Shown here one piece after another: positions 36,192 to 42,379 of a stretch of 64,000 nt of DNA. Under the pieces are notes generated by a model that was not told the DNA's origin, searched no databases, and worked only from the letters and a program-made list of their open reading frames with translations. A program made the position numbers and the translations under genes. Source of the DNA: Methylobacillus flagellatus_A (GTDB taxonomy: Bacteria; Pseudomonadota; Gammaproteobacteria; Burkholderiales; Methylophilaceae); assembly GCF_031344055.1 (NCBI RefSeq), contig NZ_JADBEN010000001.1. One strand, written 5' to 3'. Position 1 is the stretch's first letter; each line of letters opens with the position of its first letter.

Positions 36192-36743
36192 GTGTCTGTG
36201 TTACAGGGCAATCCCGAGCTCATCTTGCAGCAGTCCATTCTGATTCATGATGAGGAACATGTAGCGCAAGCAGTGGCGAGGGTTGCGCAGGAGGTGATTG
36301 CCCTGCTGAAGGAAGAGAAGCCCCTCGTCCTGTGTGTCATGGGAGGAGGGGTCGTATTCACCGGGCAGCTATTGCCCCAGCTGACATTTCCCTTGGAATT
36401 CGGCTATGTCCAGGCGAGCCGTTATCACAACCGTACGCATGGTGATGCGCAACTGGTTTGGAAGGTAAAGCCTGGGGAGGAGGTCCGCGGCAGGACCGTT
36501 TTGGTGCTGGACGATATCCTGGATGAGGGCGTGACGCTGGCGGAAATCAAGGCGCAATGCCTGGCGCTAGGCGCCAAACGTGTTGTAGTGGCGGTGCTGG
36601 TCGAAAAGGCGCTGGGGCGGGATAAGCCGATCAAGGCGGATTTCGTCGGCCTGGAAGTCCCGGATCAGTATGTTTTTGGCTGCGGCATGGATGCTTATGG
36701 CTGGTGGCGTAACCTGCCTGCCATCTATGCCCTGCAGGATTAG
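36192..36743 (+). CDS. Hypoxanthine(-guanine) phosphoribosyltransferase
   Basis: 183 residues. The PRPP-binding motif is VLVLDDILDEGVTL. LVLCVMGGGVVFTGQLLPQL forms the pyrophosphate loop, and the flexible-loop region is YHNRTHGDAQLVWK. The reaction is hypoxanthine or guanine plus PRPP giving IMP or GMP. Translation begins with GTG 36192 (a second GTG lies two codons on), with no clear ribosome binding site. It is 5 bp behind galU and may be read through from it. A repeat element follows. Confidence 0.9.
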   Translation: MSVLQGNPELILQQSILIHDEEHVAQAVARVAQEVIALLKEEKPLVLCVMGGGVVFTGQLLPQLTFPLEFGYVQASRYHNRTHGDAQLVWKVKPGEEVRGRTVLVLDDILDEGVTLAEIKAQCLALGAKRVVVAVLVEKALGRDKPIKADFVGLEVPDQYVFGCGMDAYGWWRNLPAIYALQD

Positions 36744-36755
36744 GATTGACAGGGC

Positions 36756-36970
36756 TTAGGCCCTGTTCACGATCCTGTTGCCGGAGACCTTGTTCTGTCA
36801 TGGCAATAACAAACCGTCATCCCGGCCCCCGAACCGGGATCCCGTGGCGCTGAGGAATAGGCGGCAGGGCGTGGGACGAGATACCGGGTCAAGCCCGGTA
36901 TGACAACGGGGGAGCAGGTATGTTGCGGTGCTATGTATGCTCCATGATAAAGATCGTTAACAGGCCCTAG
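36756..36970. repeat. Nested repeat element with 19-bp outer inverted repeats
   Basis: Outer arms 36756-36774 (TTAGGCCCTGTTCACGATC) and 36952-36970 (GATCGTTAACAGGCCCTAG) match at 16 of 19 positions when inverted. Inside lies a REP-type palindrome (36816-36904). The element is 215 bp with no ORF of its own. Its right arm covers the stop codon of the CheY-like gene, so that gene's end may have been supplied by the insertion. Best read as a MITE-like element carrying or invaded by a REP. Confidence 0.6.
36816..36904. repeat. REP-type palindrome inside the nested element
   Basis: GTCATCCCGG (36816-36825) and CCGGTATGAC (36895-36904) pair with one mismatch. Each half also contains its own small hairpin (CCCGG..CCGGG and ACCGGG..CCCGGT). 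The layout and the GTCAT ends are those of widespread proteobacterial REP sequences. Confidence 0.6.
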
Positions 36971-37359
36971 TGGGGTTTGGCCGGGGCATTGCTGTTTGCG
37001 AGCAGGGATTTGACGATTTCCGCCAGCCTGATCGGGCTGAAGGGTTTGACCAGGTAGTCGTCGCAACCTGAGCGGTAGCCGTCCAGCATGTCTTGCTCTT
37101 GGGCGCGGGCAGTCAGGAACACGATTCTAGTGTTCTTGAAGTCTTTCTTTCCCTTCAATGTGTCGCATATCTGGTAGCCGTTCATGATGCCCGGCATCAT
37201 GATGTCCATCAGGATCAGGTCCGGTTTCAATTGCTCTGCCAGGGCTAGGCCGCTATCTCCGTTGGTCGCTTCGTAAATGGCATACTGATCGTCTCCCAGG
37301 CTGATGTGGATGAGTTTGCGCACGTCTTCTTGATCTTCAATGATGAGTATCTTACGCAA
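36967..37359 (-). CDS. CheY-like single-domain response regulator
   Basis: About 131 residues forming just a receiver: ILIIEDQEDVRKLIHISL (acidic pocket), phospho-acceptor Asp in LILMDIMMPG, Thr in VFLTARAQEQ and Lys in DYLVKPFSP. A TTG at 37359 follows a very good AGGGGAG site and is preferred; an ATG at 37395 extends the frame by 12 residues but has no such site. No output domain, so it must act by protein contact. It is divergent from the HTH-receiver gene, and its stop codon lies within the repeat element's arm. Confidence 0.88.
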   Translation of the reverse strand: MRKILIIEDQEDVRKLIHISLGDDQYAIYEATNGDSGLALAEQLKPDLILMDIMMPGIMNGYQICDTLKGKKDFKNTRIVFLTARAQEQDMLDGYRSGCDDYLVKPFSPIRLAEIVKSLLANSNAPAKPH

Positions 37360-37422
37360 TTCGCGCTCCCCTTTTTTTGTTGGTTTTATTGGCATGACAC
37401 CATAATGCTATTTATGAGTGGT

Positions 37423-37440
37423 ATTCTTATCATTTTTATC
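37423..37440 (-). promoter_or_regulatory. 9-bp direct repeats (GATAARAAT x2) between divergent regulators
   Basis: Read on the minus strand, GATAAAAAT (37432-37440) is followed directly by GATAAGAAT (37423-37431). The 16-bp stretch 37427-37442 is identical, on the opposite strand, to 40213-40228 upstream of the repetitive lipoprotein gene. Candidate operator, perhaps bound by the HTH-receiver protein encoded next to it. Confidence 0.5.
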
Positions 37441-37516
37441 ATATTGATTAAATATGTCAATGCACATGATAGGGGAGTGAATCTATCTGATTGATTTTTA
37501 TTTATAACTCAGGATA

Positions 37517-38164
37517 ATGTCTATATTACATTCCAATAATAGCGTCATGGTTAATCAAGATACTGGGAAGGAAGAATTCATATCCACGAGGGATGCCTCC
37601 AGGGTGCTGGAGGTTTCCTTGCGCACAGTACAATTGTGGGTCGAGTCCGGGGTGCTGAAGGCGTGGAAGACGGCAGGGGGGCATCGCCGGATCGCGCGCT
37701 CTTCGATTGACCATATCCTCAGCCAGCGCAAGCAAGCCATTACGCATGCGAGCGGTACGGCCGTTGCGCCAAAAACATTCCATATTCTTCTGGTCGAGGA
37801 TGACAGCGCATTGCGCAATCTCTTTACTTATTTCTTTTCCAGTTGGAAACACCCTGTACGCATCGATGTGGCCACAGACGGATTCGAGGGGCTGATCAGC
37901 CTTGGGCGTGAAGTCCCGAACCTTTTGATCACCGACCTGAACATGCCCGGCATGAGCGGCTTCGAAATGTTGCGCCACCTTAAAAGCTCCAATCAGTTCA
38001 GCAAGCTGAATATCATTGCACTGACGGCATTGAACGATGACTATATCCAAGACAAGGGCGGGTTGCCTGAAGGCGTATTGTTGTTCCGCAAACCAGTCGC
38101 CTTGAGTCAACTCGAACCCATCATTGAGTCGATGATCGCTAATGCATCGGATAAGGCCAGATGA
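37517..38164 (+). CDS. Response regulator with N-terminal MerR/BldC-type HTH and C-terminal receiver
   Basis: 215 residues. Residues ~21-70 form an excisionase/MerR-like HTH (FISTRDASRVLEVSLRTVQL, then a GGHRRIARSSI wing). Residues ~88-205 are a receiver with the acidic pocket VEDD, phospho-acceptor Asp140 in LLITDLNMPG, Thr170 and Lys192. The order is the reverse of most response regulators, where the receiver comes first. An AGGA site precedes ATG 37517. The kinase gene begins 6 bp after its stop, so the two are a probable two-component pair. Confidence 0.88.
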   Translation: MSILHSNNSVMVNQDTGKEEFISTRDASRVLEVSLRTVQLWVESGVLKAWKTAGGHRRIARSSIDHILSQRKQAITHASGTAVAPKTFHILLVEDDSALRNLFTYFFSSWKHPVRIDVATDGFEGLISLGREVPNLLITDLNMPGMSGFEMLRHLKSSNQFSKLNIIALTALNDDYIQDKGGLPEGVLLFRKPVALSQLEPIIESMIANASDKAR

Positions 38165-38170
38165 AAACTC

Positions 38171-40069
38171 ATGCGTCAATTTAGGCCAGCGCTACAATTA
38201 CCCCGTTCAATACCAGATTTCCTGGCTGCTTTTCCCTTCCATATCATTGTCGATGAACAACTGGTTATCCAGGAGTCGGGCGATGGGCTGCAGGTTTTGG
38301 ATTGCGGGCGGCTCAATGGCCGCAAGCTGCCTGACTGCTTCGAGAGCATTTCCCCGGTTGAGGAGTTTTGCCTGGCGTCGTTGCTGAACATGCGCGGGCA
38401 GGCCTGCCTTTTGCGGCATAAGGCAAGCGGATTGCTGTTAGGCGGCAAGGTGGCATTGCATCAAGAGGACTGTGTTGCCTTCCTGCTGGTGCCCTGGATC
38501 GAGGATACAGCGGATATGAGCAAACTTCGCATCGGCCCCAGGATTTCGAGACGTGCGGGCTCCCGCATCTCCAATTCATCTGTAGCCAATATGCGCAAGC
38601 TGACTGTGCAGAAAAAACAGTTGTTCCAAGCGCATGCCTTGCTGTCAATGCGGGAAACCGAATCCAGGACGCTCACCCATATCGTCTCCATGACCGACAA
38701 CTCCGTGGTTATCGCCAATGCGCTGGGCTATGTGGAATGGGTGAATGATGCCTATGTGCGTCGTTCGGGATACTTGCCCGAAGAGGTGATCGGCCGATAT
38801 CTCGGGGACCTGATGGACGGAGATGAGGAAACGGTTGCGCAGATCAAGCGGCAGCTAGACGCCAAGCAAAGCTTCCAAGCCGAGCTGCTGCGGACTGCAA
38901 AAGATGGCTCAAGCTATTGGGTTGACCTTGATATCGAACCTTTGTTCGATGCCAATGGGCAGGTCTTCAACTATATTGCCGTTGCGCGCGACATTACCGA
39001 AAAGAAAGCAGCCCAGGAAACCTCCAGCCGCCTGCATGGCATCATGCAAAGCACGTTTGAACTTAGCCCGGATGGTTTCGTGACATTCAACAAGAAAGGC
39101 ATCCTGAGTTCCTTCAATCCTGCCTTCCTGAATATGACCGGCTTGAAGCCGGAGCAACTGCATGCGATTTCCCAGGATGAGTTCGTCCGGTTATTGAAAT
39201 CGCTCTGCCAGGATGAGCAGAAGGCGGCATCCCAGCACTTGCCGGATGCCGTGGTGATGCGGATGACGAAACCCAAGTTGACGGTCATCAAGCATTCCGT
39301 CCGCGAAGCGCATGACCCCGATGGTTATTTTGTCGGCAGCATCCATTATTTTCGCGACATTACCCAAGAGTCGGAACTGCATCGCATGAAGGGGGAGTTC
39401 CTTTCCATGGCGGCGCATGAACTGAGAACACCGATGTCGAGCATCCATGGCTTCACGGAACTGCTCTTGAAGCGCGAGTTCACCGCCGAGCAGCAAAAAG
39501 ACATGTTGGCGACCGTGCACCGGCAATCCGTGAGGTTGACCAAGCTGATCAACGATCTGCTCGACCTTGCCAAGATCGAGGCAAGAAAGGGCATGAGTTT
39601 CGATATCAAGCCTTATCGGTTGACAGACATCGTGGACACCGCGCTCAAGGAATTTCTCGTCAGCGGCGAAGGGCGCGCGATCAGTTTCCACTTCAATAAT
39701 CATGCGCTCAAAGTGTCTGCGGATTTCGACAAACTAATCCAGGCCCTGGTGAACGTGCTTTCCAATGCGCATAAATATTCCGATCCAGGCACCGAGATCC
39801 GCCTGCATATCCAGGAGCAGCAGCGATATCAGCATACCTATGTCGGGATTACGATAGAGGACCATGGGATCGGCATGAGCAAGGAGCACATGGACCATTT
39901 GTTCGAGCGTTTTTACCGCGCCGATACCTCAGGCAGCATTCCCGGCACTGGCCTGGGGCTCTGCCTGGTCAAGGAAATCATGGAGATTCATGGCGGATGG
40001 GTCGACGTTTCCTCTGTCTATGGCGAGGGTAGTGTGGTCACTTTGTGGCTGAAGAAGCTCAAAGATTAA
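38171..40069 (+). CDS. Sensor histidine kinase with HNOBA-like N-terminus and two PAS domains
   Basis: 632 residues with no membrane segment. Residues ~15-135 (FPFHIIVDEQLVIQESGDGL, GRKLPDCF, LRHKASGLLLGGKVAL) resemble the HNOBA domain, which accompanies H-NOX sensors. A coiled coil (~140-165) and two PAS domains (~170-285, ~290-400) follow. Then come the HisKA H-box with His416 in AAHELRTPMSSIHGF and the HATPase domain with N, G1 and G2 boxes (NVLSNAHKYSD, EDHGIGM, GTGLGL). Cytoplasmic sensor; the input signal is unknown. Followed by a terminator. Confidence 0.88.
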   Translation: MRQFRPALQLPRSIPDFLAAFPFHIIVDEQLVIQESGDGLQVLDCGRLNGRKLPDCFESISPVEEFCLASLLNMRGQACLLRHKASGLLLGGKVALHQEDCVAFLLVPWIEDTADMSKLRIGPRISRRAGSRISNSSVANMRKLTVQKKQLFQAHALLSMRETESRTLTHIVSMTDNSVVIANALGYVEWVNDAYVRRSGYLPEEVIGRYLGDLMDGDEETVAQIKRQLDAKQSFQAELLRTAKDGSSYWVDLDIEPLFDANGQVFNYIAVARDITEKKAAQETSSRLHGIMQSTFELSPDGFVTFNKKGILSSFNPAFLNMTGLKPEQLHAISQDEFVRLLKSLCQDEQKAASQHLPDAVVMRMTKPKLTVIKHSVREAHDPDGYFVGSIHYFRDITQESELHRMKGEFLSMAAHELRTPMSSIHGFTELLLKREFTAEQQKDMLATVHRQSVRLTKLINDLLDLAKIEARKGMSFDIKPYRLTDIVDTALKEFLVSGEGRAISFHFNNHALKVSADFDKLIQALVNVLSNAHKYSDPGTEIRLHIQEQQRYQHTYVGITIEDHGIGMSKEHMDHLFERFYRADTSGSIPGTGLGLCLVKEIMEIHGGWVDVSSVYGEGSVVTLWLKKLKD

Positions 40070-40129
40070 ATTAGGAGCCATCAATTGTCTTGAAGTCAAT
40101 CGGCTGATTTCTCCTCTACCTTTCATACA

Positions 40130-40167
40130 AAGCCATTTCCCGAGCAATTCGGAAATGGCTTTTTTAT
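40130..40167 (+). terminator. Intrinsic terminator of the histidine kinase gene
   Basis: AAGCCATTTCC (40130-40140), 10-nt loop, GGAAATGGCTT (40151-40161) and a T run. Confidence 0.88.
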
Positions 40168-40205
40168 TTTCATCGCATGAATACAGGAAAATAATTGACA
40201 CTTTT

Positions 40206-40232
40206 GATAAAAATGATAAAAATGATAAACAT
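40206..40232 (+). promoter_or_regulatory. Three tandem 9-bp repeats upstream of the repetitive lipoprotein
   Basis: GATAAAAAT (40206-40214), GATAAAAAT (40215-40223), GATAAACAT (40224-40232). TTGACA at 40195-40200 lies just upstream, so the repeats overlap the expected promoter core. 40213-40228 equals the inverse of 37427-37442. Candidate cooperative binding site for a direct-repeat-binding regulator. Confidence 0.55.
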
Positions 40233-40376
40233 GTGGCTTATATATGAAATGAACAGCCACTCGATCGACAACAAGCTACCCAACAAGTCGCTTTATGTTA
40301 TTTGGGCCGCTTGGCGTTATGTATGGAAACGGGAACCAGGTATTAATTGGCTCCATCAACATTGAAGGGGAATGCA

Positions 40377-42293
40377 ATGTCCACCAAATCCAAAGTGCCG
40401 CTGAACAATGCGATCAGCATGGCCGTCATCTGCTCTTCCATCGCGTTGGTCGGCTGCGATGGCGACGGTAAAAGCAATGTCAGACCAACATCATCCAGCA
40501 ATACTCCAGTTGTAACGACCACCTCCAATACGCTCAATGACACGATTGACAGCGTCAACAGCCTGACCAATGACGTCATCGAACCAGTCACCACCGCTTT
40601 GCAGCCAGTGACCGATCCGCTAGGAACGGCGCTGGATCCTGTGCTGACGCCAGTGGTTTCAGCCTTGCAGCCTGTGCTGACTCCAGTCATACATACTGTC
40701 AATCCGTTAACCAGCGCGCTTGCTCCCGTCACCGATAGTTTATTGCCCGTGACCGGGGCCTTGGGAGACATTGTCGCCCCCGTTGCTACGGCGCTCGGGC
40801 CTACGTCCGAATCACTTTCCGGTGTTGTCGCACCGTTGGCAACTGCCTTGGGCCCTGTGGCGGACGGGGTGAACGGAGCACTGCTGCCGCTGACGTCGGC
40901 AACCGGCAATGCGATCACCCCGGTGCTTGGCGGCCTTGGCGCAGTGATCGAGCCGATTGCCGGCCCGTTGGCGCCAGTGATCAATACGGCTGGCGGCGTC
41001 TTGCAGCCGGTGGTTGAGCCTGTGGCAGGCGTGCTTGCTCCGGTGGTGCAGACATTGTCGCCTGTCACGGACACGCTTGCTCCTGTGGTCAATACGGTAG
41101 CGGGCGTTGCCAATCCGTTGCTGGATACTGTCGCGGGCGTCACTGCCCCTGTAGCGTCAACACTGGCCCCTACCTTGCAAACCGTGGGTAATACAGTAGG
41201 CACGCTGGCTGGCGCAACTACCGCTGTCGGCGGCACTGTGGACGGCATCGTGACGCCTTTGACCACGACAGTCGGCGGTGTGGTGGGACAGCTTGGCTCC
41301 AGCCTCGGCAGCGCTATCCCCGGCGTTGAGGGCGGCTTGTCCCCAGTAACTGATCTGCTCGGCGGCGGCAATGGCTTGCCAGGCCTGGACGGTCTGGGCA
41401 ACGGCCTGATCGCGCAAGTGGCGGATATCAGCAAATATGCGGTCGATGGCGTGGCCGGCCTGGCCAAGAGTGTCGTTGGTTCTGTCGCGGGCAATGGCGC
41501 CTTGGCTCCGGTCACTAATGTACTGGCTGGGGCGGGCGGTGTCCTTGATCCCCTGGTCGGCACCAATGGCGTCCTGCCTTTGACCAGCGCAGGCGGCGAC
41601 CAGACATTGCTCGACCCATTGGTGGGCAAGAATGGCGTTTTGCCATTGACCAGCGGCCAAGCCGGAAATGGCCAGCCGACACTGCTTGATCCCCTGGTTG
41701 GCCCAGGCGGCGTGCTACCGTTGGCGAGTGCGGAGGGTAATGAGACAGCGTTGGATCCATTGATCGGCCCATCTGGCGTCTTGCCGCTTACAAGCAGTAC
41801 CGCCGGGGATGGCAATGGCGGCGTATTGGCGCCTGTGCTGAACCTGTCTTCAGGCAACCTGGGAGGATTGGGCAATGTGCTGGCTCCAGTCACCAATGTG
41901 CTGGCCGCCGGCAATGTGGATGGCCTGAATGGATTGCTGGCCCCTGTGGCCGGCCTGCTGGGAGGATCGTTGCCCAACGGCAACTTGTTGGCCCCTGTGA
42001 CAGGCTTGCTGGGTGACGGCACCTCTCTCAATGGCGGCTTGTTGGCGCCCCTCACCAATGTCTTGGCATTGGGTTCCGTAGAGGGCGGCGCTCCTGCAGG
42101 TAATCTTCTGACACCAGTCACGGCATTGTTGTCAGGCAATAATGGTGGTGGTCTGCTTGTACCTGTTACCAATATTCTGAGTGGCATCACCCAGAATGGG
42201 GGGGTGGCTGCTGCAAGCTCACCTGCGGCCAATGGCGGCAATTCTGCAGGGAATGGCTTGTCCGGCCTGTTGGGCGCTCTTTTGGGGCAGTAA
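40377..42293 (+). CDS. Repetitive Pro/Val/Leu/Gly-rich lipoprotein, candidate surface protein
   Basis: 638 residues. A signal peptide with lipobox (SIALVGC) is followed by a Ser/Thr-rich linker. Next come 22 consecutive units of exactly 7 or 11 residues, nearly all starting with Pro-Val or Pro-Leu (40584-41189). Then a Gly-rich part, four copies of a LDPLVGxxGVLPLTS motif (41544-41799) and a C-terminal LLAPVxxLL-rich stretch. Almost no Cys, Lys or Arg after the linker. ATG 40377 has an AAGGGG site. No known family was recognised. The TpsB gene follows beyond a terminator. Probably an exported structural or adhesive protein; this is inference. Confidence 0.85.
   Translation: MSTKSKVPLNNAISMAVICSSIALVGCDGDGKSNVRPTSSSNTPVVTTTSNTLNDTIDSVNSLTNDVIEPVTTALQPVTDPLGTALDPVLTPVVSALQPVLTPVIHTVNPLTSALAPVTDSLLPVTGALGDIVAPVATALGPTSESLSGVVAPLATALGPVADGVNGALLPLTSATGNAITPVLGGLGAVIEPIAGPLAPVINTAGGVLQPVVEPVAGVLAPVVQTLSPVTDTLAPVVNTVAGVANPLLDTVAGVTAPVASTLAPTLQTVGNTVGTLAGATTAVGGTVDGIVTPLTTTVGGVVGQLGSSLGSAIPGVEGGLSPVTDLLGGGNGLPGLDGLGNGLIAQVADISKYAVDGVAGLAKSVVGSVAGNGALAPVTNVLAGAGGVLDPLVGTNGVLPLTSAGGDQTLLDPLVGKNGVLPLTSGQAGNGQPTLLDPLVGPGGVLPLASAEGNETALDPLIGPSGVLPLTSSTAGDGNGGVLAPVLNLSSGNLGGLGNVLAPVTNVLAAGNVDGLNGLLAPVAGLLGGSLPNGNLLAPVTGLLGDGTSLNGGLLAPLTNVLALGSVEGGAPAGNLLTPVTALLSGNNGGGLLVPVTNILSGITQNGGVAAASSPAANGGNSAGNGLSGLLGALLGQ
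40584..41189 (+). repeat. 22-unit array of 7- and 11-residue protein repeats
   Basis: Ten 7-mers (PVTTALQ, PLTSALA, PVATALG...) and twelve 11-mers (PVTDPLGTALD, PVVEPVAGVLA...) tile this stretch without a gap. Lengths of 7 and 11 fit helical periodicity, with Pro opening each unit. Confidence 0.8.
41544..41799 (+). repeat. Four imperfect copies of an LDPLVGxxGVLPLTS motif
   Basis: Copies read LDPLVGTNGVLPLTS, LDPLVGKNGVLPLTS, LDPLVGPGGVLPLAS and LDPLIGPSGVLPLTS, separated by 7-10 variable residues rich in Gly, Asn, Gln and Ala. Confidence 0.85.
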
Positions 42294-42311
42294 TGCCTTG
42301 AAAGCCATAAG

Positions 42312-42346
42312 ATCCCGGTAGTAGTTCCTACTGCCGGGATTTTTAT
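42312..42346 (+). terminator. Intrinsic terminator between the repetitive lipoprotein and TpsB genes
   Basis: ATCCCGGTAGTAG (42312-42324), TTC, CTACTGCCGGGAT (42328-42340) with one G-U pair, then TTTTATT. It may set the ratio of lipoprotein to transporter. Confidence 0.85.
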
Positions 42347-42379
42347 TGAGTTGCACGGATGGACTGCATAGGGGAGAAG

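Larger units (their letters stand above)
40070..40376. other. Regulatory intergenic region before the repetitive lipoprotein
   Basis: No gene. It contains the kinase terminator, a TTGACA -35-like box (40195-40200), three tandem 9-bp repeats (40206-40232) covering the place of a -10 box, and an AAGGGG ribosome binding site just before ATG 40377. Confidence 0.5.

Noticed and set aside
37444..37475. CRISPR or phage attachment site in the AT-rich gap of the regulator region
   Set aside because: Only two short 9-bp repeats and no spacers, integrase or tRNA nearby.
40584..41189. Collagen-like triple helix repeats
   Set aside because: The repeats are not Gly-X-Y; units are 7 or 11 residues starting with Pro, with Gly at irregular places.
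40343..42241. Long open frame (~632 codons) on the strand opposite the repetitive lipoprotein
   Set aside because: It mirrors the repeats: Pro/Val/Leu codon bias of the sense gene removes antisense stops. It has no signal, family pattern or ribosome binding site, whereas the sense frame has a signal peptide and a good site.
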